From the NCBI GenBank assembly GCA_002418465.1, contig DIEE01000152.1, positions 1 through 6,396 on the forward strand: a DNA stretch of 6,396 bases, written 5' to 3'. The notes below the pieces were generated by a model, which was given only the letters and a program-made list of their open reading frames with translations, searched no databases and was not told where the DNA came from. Below are positions 1 through 5,690 of the stretch, one piece after another. Origin of the DNA: Pseudomonas sp. UBA5782 (GTDB lineage: Bacteria > Pseudomonadota > Gammaproteobacteria > Pseudomonadales > Pseudomonadaceae). Each line of letters begins with the position of its first letter. Within the stretch, counting starts at the first letter, position 1. The position numbers and the translations under genes are program-made.

Positions 1-73
1 CCAGGTCGCCGCTGTCGGTGAAGGGCGTGACGGCGATGATGAAGACACCGCGTGCCTGTTCGTTCAGACGCAT
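1..73 (-). CDS. DapA-family lyase/aldolase, N-terminal fragment (runs off the window)
   Basis: Only the first 24 codons are present. The protein begins MRLNEQARGV and continues with GVFIIAVTPFTDSGDL. The G-[VI]-x-x-x-x-V-TPF-x-x-x-G-x-[LI] pattern is the usual opening beta strand and turn of the dihydrodipicolinate synthase / N-acetylneuraminate lyase family, TIM-barrel class I aldolases that form a Schiff base with a lysine outside this window. The ATG is supported by AAGAGG at 85-90 (minus strand), 11 bases upstream. The gene lies 76 bases downstream of the amidohydrolase on the same strand, so a pathway link is likely. It is probably not the housekeeping dapA, because it sits in a catabolic-looking cluster, but that is inference. 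The family call is fairly secure from the motif; the reaction is unknown. Confidence 0.72.
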   Translation of the reverse strand, partial: MRLNEQARGVFIIAVTPFTDSGDL

Positions 74-94
74 CAGCTGGAAAACCTCTTGTTG

Positions 95-133
95 GGAAAG
101 GAAAACCGGCCGCGCGCGAGGGCGTGCGGCCGG
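95..133 (-). terminator. Rho-independent terminator or attenuator after the amidohydrolase gene
   Basis: Plus-strand 106-117 (CCGGCCGCGCGC) pairs with 122-133 (GCGTGCGGCCGG), leaving a 4-base loop. Eight outer pairs are perfect and one inner position is an A-C mismatch in minus-strand RNA. Reading the minus strand, the stem is followed at once by TTTTCCTTTCC. It starts 17 bases past the amidohydrolase stop and lies just before the ribosome binding site of the DapA-like gene, so it either ends the transcript or lets only part of it through. Confidence 0.7.
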
Positions 134-149
134 GCAGGGCGGGGCGGTT

Positions 150-1505
150 TCAGACGCTGCGACGCGGGGGTTTCTGCAGACGCCCGGCGCCGGCGGCGTT
201 GACGATCTGCTGGCCGTCCCAGGCGAGCTGGCCGCGCAGGAAGGTGGCGGAGACGCGGACGTCGAAGGTGCGCCCCTCGAAGGAACTCCAGTTCACCGCG
301 GCCAGGCTGTTGGCCGGATCGTGGACGAAGCGGCCGGGTTCGAGGACGACGATGTCGGCGTCCTTGCCCGGTTGCAGGCTGCCCTTGTCGTGCATCAGGA
401 AGAACTTCGCCGGGCCTTCGCTGAGCAGGCGCACCGCCATGGTTGGCGAGATGCCGTGCTCCATGCAGCCGGTCCAGAGTGCCGGCACCAGGGTTTCCAG
501 GCCGGGGCCGCCGGCGGCGTTCTTGAAGATGTCCGGGTCGCCCTTGCGGTCCAGGCCCCAGGCGACGTGATCGGAAGAGACGAAATCGCAGTCGCCGTTG
601 GCGATGTGCGTCCACAGCTTCTCGACCTCGGCTTTCGGCCGGATCGGCGGGTAGTGCTTGGTCTTCGCCCCGAGGCGGCGCATGTGCTCCTCCTCGTTGA
701 GCATCAGGTACTGCACGCAGGTTTCCGCCGTCGCCTGCACGCCATTGGCGCGGTACTGGTTGCACAGCTGGAAGCCGCGCGACAGCGAGATGTGCACGGC
801 ATGCGCGCGCGCGCCGGTTGCGGCACCGATCTCGTAGATCTTGGCGGTGGCGAGGTTCTCCACCAGCGGCGGGTGGGCGCGGCCGAAGGCGTCCCAGCCG
901 GTGTCGCCGGCAGCGCGCAGGCGGGCGATGTTGGCCAGGGTCATTTCCTGGTCCTGGTTGTGCACGCCGCAGGCCAGGCCGGAGGGGGCGATGCGCAGCA
1001 TGGCCTCGTAGAGCATGGCGTCGTCGATGCGCGGGAAGCGCTGCGCGTTGGCCTCGAAGGTGGAGAACTTGAAGGCGCAGGCGCCGGCCTCGATCAGGCC
1101 GGGAATCGCGTCGAGGCCGTCGCGCGGGCGGATGGTGGCGTAGAGACCGATGTCGATGTGGCAGTCGGCGTTGGCCTTGGCCGCCTTGGCGAGGAACACC
1201 TCGGCGCTCCAGGCCGGCTCCGGTTCGTCGTAGGGCATGTCCACCAGCGTGGTCACGCCGCCGGCCGCCGCGGCGCGCGAGGCCTGGCCCAGCCATTCGT
1301 GGTTGGCGCTGCCGGTGTGGGTCTGGCCGTCCACCGCGCCGGGCACCACCCAGGCGCCGCGGCAGTCGTGCAGTTCCTTCGCCGCCGGCGGTTCGCCGAA
1401 GCCGATCCGGGCGATCTTGCCGTCGATCACCGCGACGTAGCCGTCCTCGATGATGCGTTCGGGCAGTACCAGTTTTCCGCGCACGATCAGGTCAAAGTCA
1501 CTCAT
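150..1505 (-). CDS. Dihydroorotase/hydantoinase/allantoinase-type cyclic amidohydrolase
   Basis: A 451-residue cytoplasmic metal-dependent hydrolase of the amidohydrolase superfamily, the usual length for cyclic-amide ring-opening enzymes. The N-terminal composite beta domain (about 1-55) carries IDGKIARIG. The barrel then shows PGAVDGQTH (55-63), the candidate carbamylated lysine K146 in CAFKF, metal ligands H182 (GVHNQD) and H238 (HAVHIS), ETCVQYL (261-267), PPIRP (286-290) and catalytic-type D312 in SSDH. The C-terminal beta domain has KGSLQPGKDADIVVL and a WSSFEGR motif. The spacing and motifs fit hydantoinase, allantoinase and dihydroorotase homologues, which hydrolyse a C-N bond in five- or six-membered cyclic amides. 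One oddity is Q61 where the first His of HxH is expected. The start at 1505 is chosen because residue 1 opens the conserved beta strand; the 71 upstream in-frame residues are Arg/Pro-rich and unlike the family. Only a weak purine-rich site (GGAAAA) lies upstream. The exact substrate is not recognisable; it is probably not pyrB/pyrC-linked pyrimidine synthesis, given the importer and DapA-like neighbours. Confidence 0.9.
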   Translation of the reverse strand: MSDFDLIVRGKLVLPERIIEDGYVAVIDGKIARIGFGEPPAAKELHDCRGAWVVPGAVDGQTHTGSANHEWLGQASRAAAAGGVTTLVDMPYDEPEPAWSAEVFLAKAAKANADCHIDIGLYATIRPRDGLDAIPGLIEAGACAFKFSTFEANAQRFPRIDDAMLYEAMLRIAPSGLACGVHNQDQEMTLANIARLRAAGDTGWDAFGRAHPPLVENLATAKIYEIGAATGARAHAVHISLSRGFQLCNQYRANGVQATAETCVQYLMLNEEEHMRRLGAKTKHYPPIRPKAEVEKLWTHIANGDCDFVSSDHVAWGLDRKGDPDIFKNAAGGPGLETLVPALWTGCMEHGISPTMAVRLLSEGPAKFFLMHDKGSLQPGKDADIVVLEPGRFVHDPANSLAAVNWSSFEGRTFDVRVSATFLRGQLAWDGQQIVNAAGAGRLQKPPRRSV

Positions 1506-1575
1506 GGTCGATGCTTTTTCCGTCTTCTGTCGCCGTGCCCGCCCGGGGTGGGGCGTCGGCGTCCGGCTGGAAGCG

Positions 1576-1605
1576 GGCCGGCGTTTTTGCAAGGAACGGC
1601 CGGCC
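1576..1605. other. Inverted repeat in the amidohydrolase leader
   Basis: GGCCGGCGTT at 1576-1585 can pair with AAC (1595-1597) and GCCGGCC (1599-1605), with one bulged G at 1598 and a 9-base loop. It would lie in the 5' untranslated region of the minus-strand amidohydrolase transcript, 70-100 bases before the start codon. No T-rich tail follows on either strand, so it does not look like a terminator. Function unknown. Confidence 0.35.
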
Positions 1606-1646
1606 GCATGTGGCGCTGCGCGAGCAGCGCTGCTGCGGGCAAGCCT

Positions 1647-1718
1647 ATGTGCCCATCGGCGGCTGCGTAAACGATAGAAATTGTGCCCGGCGCGACGAAA
1701 AAAACGCGTTGGGCACAA
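1647..1718. promoter_or_regulatory. Candidate regulator-binding region: TGTGCCC repeats and an interrupted palindrome
   Basis: TTGTGCCCGGCGCG (1681-1694) faces CGCGTTGGGCACAA (1705-1718) around an A-rich 10-base centre. The outer 8 and inner 4 positions are perfectly complementary, with two G-T pairs between. A further direct copy, ATGTGCCCA, lies at 1647-1655, 34 bases upstream of the palindrome's left arm. The site sits between two divergent transcription units, the usual place for operators of LysR-, GntR- or TetR-type regulators. No regulator gene is in the window. That this is an operator is inferred from symmetry, repetition and position only. Confidence 0.45.
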
Positions 1719-1790
1719 GGGCTTAGCTTCGCCATGCGGACCGTTCGTCGCACCCGGGCGAGGCTTCTTTTAGGGGCGCAAGGGTCAGTC

Positions 1791-1818
1791 TTGGTGCGTG
1801 GCGCGAAGGGGCAATAAT
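1791..1818 (+). promoter_or_regulatory. Candidate sigma-70 promoter for the ABC importer genes
   Basis: AATAAT at 1813-1818 matches five of six bases of the -10 consensus and lies 16 bases after TTGGTG (1791-1796), which matches only TTG of the -35 consensus. Transcription would begin near 1825, giving a leader of roughly 85 bases before the ATG at 1912. The weak -35 fits a promoter that needs an activator bound upstream, where the palindrome lies. A prediction by eye only. Confidence 0.35.
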
Positions 1819-1900
1819 TCGCGCAGGATGACCGAAAATCTGACCTTTACACTGCGCGGAGTGCGCCAGTACCGTTGGGTCGAACTTGTCGCCATGCCCA

Positions 1901-1905
1901 AGAGG
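1901..1905 (+). promoter_or_regulatory. Ribosome binding site that sets the binding-protein start
   Basis: AGAGG at 1901-1905 stands 6 bases before ATG 1912. The alternative in-frame ATG at 1894 has no purine-rich site at suitable distance, and further upstream in-frame starts at 1798 (GTG) and 1828 would bury the signal peptide inside the protein. Position 1912 is therefore preferred. Confidence 0.65.
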
Positions 1906-1911
1906 TCGAGG

Positions 1912-2931
1912 ATGAAGTACGCGCCGAAAGCGCTTCTGGCAGTAGGGTTGGGCATCGCCCTGACGCAGCCGGTATTCGCAGAAGACATGCCGCTCAAGGT
2001 GGTGCTGGACTGGGCCTTCGAAGGCCCCCAGGCGATGTGGTCGGCCGCGGCCCAGAGCGGTTGCTTCGGGCAGAAGAAGCTCGACGTGTCGATCGACCGC
2101 GGCTTCGGTTCCGGCGACACCATCGCCAAGGTGGCGGCCGGCTCCTACGACATCGGTGTGGCCGACTTCGGCAGCATCGTCGCCTACAACGCGGCGCACC
2201 CGGACAACCCGCTGGTGGCCACCTTCATCGTCAGCGACCGTTCCTCGGCGTCGGTCAACGTGCTCAAGTCCTCCGGCATCACCTCGCCGAAGCAACTGGA
2301 AGGCAAGCGCATCGCCGACACTCAGGGCGAGGCCAGCCGCGTGCTGTTCCCGGCCTTCGCCAAGGAGAACGGCATCGACCCGGCGAAGGTTTCCTGGGTC
2401 AACGTCTCGGTCAACCTGCGCCAGGCCAGCGTGGTGCGCGGCCAGGCCGACGCCGCCGCCGGGCACATCCTCACCGTGGTCAACGGGCTGCGTGCGCTGG
2501 GGGTGAAGAAGGAGGAGATCTTCAGCATGCCGTTCGCCGAATACGGCGTCGACGTGCCGGGCAACGCGGTGGTCGCCAAGCCGGCCTGGGCCCAGGCCCA
2601 CCCGCAGCAGATGCGCGATTTCCTCAGCTGCACGGTGGCCGGGATCAAGACCACCATCAGCGACCCGAAGGCGGCGATCGCCTCGCTCAAGAAGTACAAC
2701 TCGATGCTCGATGCCGACTACGAGGCCGAGCACCTGGAGTTCGCCACCCACGTCGCGGTGCTCACCCCGCACGTCAAGCAGAACGGCCTGAGCAACATCG
2801 ACCCGGCGCGGCTCAACCGCTCCATCGAACAGATCAGCGAGGCCCTCGGCGTCGAGCGGCCGCTGACCAGCCAGGTCTGGACCGCCGACTACCTGCCGCC
2901 GCAGAGCGAGCTGAGCGTCAGCGCCCCTTAA
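1912..2931 (+). CDS. NMT1/THI5-like periplasmic substrate-binding protein of a NitT/TauT-type ABC importer
   Basis: A 339-residue precursor. Residues 1-23 form a Sec signal peptide (basic MKYAPK, hydrophobic ALLAVGLGIAL, cleavage after VFA), so the mature protein works in the periplasm. The mature part starts with PLKVVLDWAFEG and continues with the GFGSGDT loop (64-70) and KVAAGSYDIGVADFGS (73-88), the typical lobe-1 pattern of NMT1/THI5-like proteins that bind taurine, nitrate, alkanesulfonates or thiamine-pyrimidine precursors. It would capture a small ligand and hand it to the permease encoded at 4009-4776. The LDW motif resembles the pyrimidine-binding branch, but the following Pro/His pattern of that branch is not seen, so the ligand cannot be named. 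There are two cysteines in the mature protein (C51, C240); a disulfide is possible but unproven. There is no lipobox. It heads the importer operon, divergent from the amidohydrolase, which suggests that the ligand is the amidohydrolase substrate or a precursor of it. Confidence 0.9.
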   Translation: MKYAPKALLAVGLGIALTQPVFAEDMPLKVVLDWAFEGPQAMWSAAAQSGCFGQKKLDVSIDRGFGSGDTIAKVAAGSYDIGVADFGSIVAYNAAHPDNPLVATFIVSDRSSASVNVLKSSGITSPKQLEGKRIADTQGEASRVLFPAFAKENGIDPAKVSWVNVSVNLRQASVVRGQADAAAGHILTVVNGLRALGVKKEEIFSMPFAEYGVDVPGNAVVAKPAWAQAHPQQMRDFLSCTVAGIKTTISDPKAAIASLKKYNSMLDADYEAEHLEFATHVAVLTPHVKQNGLSNIDPARLNRSIEQISEALGVERPLTSQVWTADYLPPQSELSVSAP

Positions 2932-2948
2932 CACGCATCACCGATCCT

Positions 2949-2975
2949 GCGGGCGGCGCCTTTTGCGCGGCCCGC
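2949..2975 (+). other. Strong intercistronic hairpin after the binding-protein gene
   Basis: GCGGGC-G-GCGC (2949-2959) pairs with GCGC-G-GCCCGC (2965-2975) around a CTTTT loop, giving ten G-C pairs and one G-G mismatch. It begins 18 bases after the stop codon and has no T-tract behind it. This is the expected place for a 3'-protecting or processing structure that keeps binding-protein mRNA more abundant than the downstream ATPase and permease parts. That role is inferred. Confidence 0.5.
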
Positions 2976-3121
2976 GCGGCCGGCTCCGGAGGCGGAGTCG
3001 ACCACGCAGTTAGCCACGTGCCGGTCCTTGCGACCGAACTAGAAAAGGCATGCCTGTCCGAGCCGGACGCTGTACCGATCAGCGCGTCAGCAGTCTGTGC
3101 GGACGGCAATGCCAAGAAGAT

Positions 3122-3127
3122 GAGGAG
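3122..3127 (+). promoter_or_regulatory. Ribosome binding site that sets the GTG start of the ATPase
   Basis: GAGGAG lies 6 bases before GTG 3134. The in-frame ATG at 3050 has AAGG almost touching it and would add 28 residues rich in Cys and Arg that do not look like an ABC protein, so the GTG is chosen. Confidence 0.7.
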
Positions 3128-3133
3128 CATCGG

Positions 3134-4009
3134 GTGTCGAGTATCAGCGAACGTACTACGGGCGCCTTCGCCTATGCCGAGGCGGCCAGCGCGCCGCCCG
3201 GTCCGGTGGCGGCGCCATCCACCGAGCAACCCTACGTCGATCTGCGCAACGTCAGCCTGGTCTATGGCGACGATGTCGATCAGACCCTGGCCATCGACCG
3301 CCTGGACCTGAAGGTCCGCGAGGGCGAGTTCGTCGCCGTGGTCGGCCCGTCCGGCTGTGGCAAGTCGACCCTGATGAAGCTGGTGACCGGCCTTTTGCCG
3401 CCGGACAGCGGCGCGGTGTTCATCCAGGGCAAGAAGGCCGATGGCCCGGTGGCGGGCGTCGGCATGGCGTTCCAGAACTCCACCCTGCTGCCCTGGCGCT
3501 CGACCCTGAGCAACGTGATGCTGCCCTTCGAACTGGTGCAGCCGCACCGCAAGCGCCTGCGCAAGCACCACGCCGAATACGTCGAGAAAGCCAAGCGCCT
3601 GCTGGATACCGTCGGCCTGCTGGAGTTCGCCGACAAGTTTCCTTGGGAGCTGTCCGGCGGCATGCAGCAGCGCGCCAACGTCTGCCGCGCGCTGGTCCAC
3701 GAACCCAAGCTGCTGATGCTCGACGAGCCCTTCGGCGCGCTCGACGCCTTCACCCGCGAGGAGCTCTGGCTGATGACCCAGGACCTCTGGCTGAAGCATC
3801 GCTTCAGCTCGATCCTGGTCACCCACGACCTGCGCGAAGCGGTATTCCTCGCCGACCGCGTGATCGTCCTGAGCAAGCGTCCGGGGCGGATCATCCTTGA
3901 GCGCCAGGTCGACATCCCGCGACCGCGCGCCCTGAGCTGCACCTTCGAGTCGCTGTTCAGCGACATCGTCCATGAAATACGCGAAAAGATCGTCGAGGCA
4001 CGCGGCTGA
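3134..4009 (+). CDS. ABC importer ATP-binding protein (NitT/TauT type)
   Basis: A 291-residue cytoplasmic ATPase that powers the importer. All nucleotide-binding motifs are intact: Walker A GPSGCGKST (71-79), Q-loop in MAFQNSTLLPWRS (Q114), signature LSGGMQQR (173-180), Walker B LLMLDEP (193-199), D-loop GALD and switch histidine in VTHD (H231). The LLPWRS and EPFGALDAFTRE stretches are characteristic of the nitrate/sulfonate/taurine (SsuB/TauB/NrtD-like) branch. The first 33 residues are a Ser/Ala/Pro-rich extension before the core begins at YVDLRNVSLVYG. The start is GTG, with GAGGAG 6 bases upstream. It stands 202 bases after the binding-protein gene, and its stop codon overlaps the start of the permease gene by one base (TGATG), so these two are translationally coupled. 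Confidence 0.93.
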   Translation: MSSISERTTGAFAYAEAASAPPGPVAAPSTEQPYVDLRNVSLVYGDDVDQTLAIDRLDLKVREGEFVAVVGPSGCGKSTLMKLVTGLLPPDSGAVFIQGKKADGPVAGVGMAFQNSTLLPWRSTLSNVMLPFELVQPHRKRLRKHHAEYVEKAKRLLDTVGLLEFADKFPWELSGGMQQRANVCRALVHEPKLLMLDEPFGALDAFTREELWLMTQDLWLKHRFSSILVTHDLREAVFLADRVIVLSKRPGRIILERQVDIPRPRALSCTFESLFSDIVHEIREKIVEARG

Positions 4010-4776
4010 TGAGCAAATCCCGGAAATCCTCGATAGAAAACCTCATGCCCTGGGCGACCACGCTGGTGCTGCTGGTGCTCTGGCAGATCGTCTCCTCGGC
4101 GCTGGGCAGCGCCAGCCTGATGCTGCCGGCGCCCACCGAAATCGCCAAATCGATCTTCGAGCACTACGACGTGATCTGGCCGAACGCCCTGCAGACGCTT
4201 TACACCACGGGCCTGGGCTTCGCCTTCGCGGTGGTCTTCGGCATGCTCTTCGGCCTCGCCATCGGCGCCTCGCCGCTGATCTACCGCGGCTTCTATCCGC
4301 TGCTGATCGCCTTCAACGCGGTGCCCAAGGTCGCCCTGGTGCCGATCTTCGTGCTCTGGTTCGGCATCGGCGCGGTGCCGGCGATGGTCACCGCGTTCTC
4401 CCTGGCGGTGTTCCCGATCATCGTCAACGTCGCCACCGGGCTGTCCACCATCGACCCGGAAATGGAAGACGTGATGCGTTCGCTGGGCGCCAAGCGCCTG
4501 GACATCCTGACCAAGATCGGCATCCCGCGAATGACCCCCTACCTGTTCGCCTCGCTGAAAATCTCCATCACCCTGGCCTTCGTCGGCTCGGTGCTCTCGG
4601 AAACCATCGCCTCCAACGAAGGCATCGGCTTCCTCATGCAGGCCGCCTCGTCGCGTTTCGACGTGCCGCTGGTGTTCGCCGGGCTGATCGTGATCGCCGC
4701 GATGGCGGTGATCGCCTACCAGGCCTGCGTACTGATCGAAGGACGTTTCACCCGCTGGGCAACCCGCGGCAAATGA
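4009..4776 (+). CDS. ABC importer permease (NitT/TauT, BPD_transp_1 type)
   Basis: A 255-residue inner-membrane protein, the typical length for this family. Six hydrophobic segments are visible at about 15-32, 66-88, 95-120, 124-145, 183-203 and 221-243. LMLPAPTEI after the first helix is a hallmark of SsuC/TauC-like permeases. The cytoplasmic EAA loop that docks on the ATPase is at about 151-180 (EDVMRSLGAKRLDILTKIGIP, read as E-x-x-x-x-x-x-G then I-x-x-P). It probably forms a homodimer with two ATPase subunits, because no second permease is present. The ATG shares one base with the ATPase stop. It is the last gene of the importer operon; the next gene starts 272 bases later. Confidence 0.93.
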   Translation: MSKSRKSSIENLMPWATTLVLLVLWQIVSSALGSASLMLPAPTEIAKSIFEHYDVIWPNALQTLYTTGLGFAFAVVFGMLFGLAIGASPLIYRGFYPLLIAFNAVPKVALVPIFVLWFGIGAVPAMVTAFSLAVFPIIVNVATGLSTIDPEMEDVMRSLGAKRLDILTKIGIPRMTPYLFASLKISITLAFVGSVLSETIASNEGIGFLMQAASSRFDVPLVFAGLIVIAAMAVIAYQACVLIEGRFTRWATRGK

Positions 4777-4782
4777 GCAACG

Positions 4783-4801
4783 CGATGACCTGATGTCATC
4801 G
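4783..4801 (+). other. Small inverted repeat just after the permease gene
   Basis: CGATGAC (4783-4789) and GTCATCG (4795-4801) form a perfect 7-base stem around a 5-base loop, 6 bases after the permease stop. A second, weaker stem GCCTG/CAGGC follows at 4812-4829. Neither has a T-tract, so this is not a convincing intrinsic terminator, though it may mark the transcript's 3' end. Confidence 0.3.
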
Positions 4802-4970
4802 ACTCGACCCGGCCTGCATTAGAACAGGCGGCACGCAAGGTTCGACGAGCCTGACGATGTCGCCGAAGACCGGGTTCGAACAACACGCCTGACTGCCCTC
4901 AATAAATCTGGTGCCGGATCGGTTCTTCGGTGCGCGAGTTCGCTTTGCCTCGTAATTGCGAAGCGGTGAA

Positions 4971-4989
4971 CTTCGAACATGTATCGAAG
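4971..4989. repeat. Perfect inverted repeat in the exbB upstream region
   Basis: CTTCGA and TCGAAG are perfect complements separated by 7 bases that themselves contain the palindrome ACATGT. It lies about 60 bases before the exbB start, where an operator would be expected. The short arms and lack of a T-tract argue against a terminator. No regulator is identified. Confidence 0.4.
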
Positions 4990-5048
4990 ATATATCCGGA
5001 CTGCCAAGAACAGACCTTTACCGTTAATGCCCTGCGCAAGGATCAGAC

Positions 5049-5663
5049 ATGTTAGAAGCCGTTATTCAATACTCGAAAGACTCGTGGGGCATCATTCCGC
5101 TGATGCTGGTGATCTTCATCATCGGTATTGCGGTCATTATCGAGCGCTACTTCTTCTTTCGTAAAAGCATCAAGTCCGGCGCCAGCCTGGATGCCGATCT
5201 GAAACATGTCGCCATGGGCAATCTGGCGGACGCGAAGAAGGTCGCCGAGCATTATTCGCGTACCGCGCAGGGCAAGCTCGTGGTGGCCGCAGTGGACGCC
5301 AGCGGCAAGACCGAAGCGGCGATGGAACGCGAGGTGGACGAGGCCATGATGGGCCAGGCGCCGCTGCTGGACCGCAACCTCTGGGTGCTCGACACCTGCG
5401 TCACCCTCGGCCCGCTGCTCGGCCTGCTCGGCACCATCATCCACATGATCCAGGTGTTCAGCGTGCTCGCCGCCAACACCTCGCAGAAGGTCAGCTCGGT
5501 GACCGGGCCGATCGCCCACGCGCTGGTGGCCACCGCCGTCGGCCTGTGCATCGCCATCACCTGCGTGGTGTTCCTCAACTACTTCAACAAGCGCATCCGC
5601 CTGGTCGTCAACCAGATGGAGCTGATCAAGTCGATGCTGGTCAGCCGCTTCGCGACTTTCTGA
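5049..5663 (+). CDS. exbB: MotA/TolQ/ExbB-family proton channel subunit
   Basis: A 204-residue inner-membrane protein that, with ExbD, uses the proton gradient to energise TonB. Hydrophobic segments are at about 14-37, 116-140 and 155-178, with a charged cytoplasmic stretch (about 40-110) between the first two, as in the family. Recognisable motifs are GPLLGLLGTI (121-130) and IAHALVATAVGL (155-166); T162 matches the conserved Thr of the third helix. It is shorter than Escherichia coli ExbB (about 244) because it lacks the N-terminal periplasmic extension. Oddities are His157 where E. coli ExbB and TolQ have Glu in the same motif, His132 in the second helix, and Thr in place of the usual Pro in the AIP motif (AIT, 169-171). 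AAGGA lies 6 bases upstream of the ATG. The exbD and tonB neighbours favour ExbB over TolQ or MotA. Confidence 0.9.
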   Translation: MLEAVIQYSKDSWGIIPLMLVIFIIGIAVIIERYFFFRKSIKSGASLDADLKHVAMGNLADAKKVAEHYSRTAQGKLVVAAVDASGKTEAAMEREVDEAMMGQAPLLDRNLWVLDTCVTLGPLLGLLGTIIHMIQVFSVLAANTSQKVSSVTGPIAHALVATAVGLCIAITCVVFLNYFNKRIRLVVNQMELIKSMLVSRFATF

Positions 5664-5690
5664 GCCCACGCCGCAGCGGAGAAATTTTCC

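Larger units (their letters stand above)
4777..5048 (+). promoter_or_regulatory. Intergenic region upstream of exbB, presumed promoter region
   Basis: These 272 bases are less GC-rich than the genes around them and hold no convincing open reading frame. Contents seen: the small stems near the permease stop; an AT-rich patch around 4899-4908; a perfect inverted repeat CTTCGA (4971-4976) / TCGAAG (4984-4989) around ACATGTA; TATATC at 4991-4996; and a clear AAGGA ribosome binding site at 5038-5042, 6 bases before the exbB ATG. A promoter for exbB-exbD-tonB is expected here. I see no good match to a sigma-70 pair or to a Fur box, so the exact promoter is not assigned. Confidence 0.4.

Noticed and set aside
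18..1670. A 550-codon open frame on the plus strand opposite the amidohydrolase
   Set aside because: It is the antisense shadow of a gene with clear family motifs; its product is a low-complexity Ala/Gly/Val/Arg sequence with no recognisable domain, as is common in high-GC DNA.
1708..1726. Sigma-54 promoter suggested by TTGGGCAC...GGGCTT
   Set aside because: The GG to GC spacing is too short by several bases for a -24/-12 element.
1798..1911. Extended N-terminus of the binding protein from GTG 1798, ATG 1828 or ATG 1894
   Set aside because: None has a ribosome binding site at proper distance, and the first two would place up to 38 residues before the signal peptide. ATG 1912 has AGAGG 6 bases upstream.
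1723..2934. A 403-codon open frame on the minus strand opposite the binding-protein gene
   Set aside because: It mirrors a gene with a signal peptide and family motifs, and its own product is a His/Arg/Leu-rich sequence with no domain.
3050..3133. ATPase start at ATG 3050
   Set aside because: The ribosome binding site is almost touching the ATG and the extra 28 residues are Cys/Arg-rich and unlike ABC ATPases; GTG 3134 has a strong GAGGAG at 6 bases.
4871..4890. tRNA T-arm suggested by GGGTTCGAAC
   Set aside because: The flanks do not form a T-stem, and no acceptor, D or anticodon stem is found around it.
4968..5000. Sigma-E/AlgU promoter suggested by GAACTT at 4968-4973
   Set aside because: The only TC-type -10 candidate (TCCGG at 4995) lies 21 bases away rather than 16-17.
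4819..5007. A 62-codon minus-strand open frame in the exbB upstream gap
   Set aside because: No domain or hydrophobic pattern, Arg-rich, and it covers what should be the exbB promoter region.
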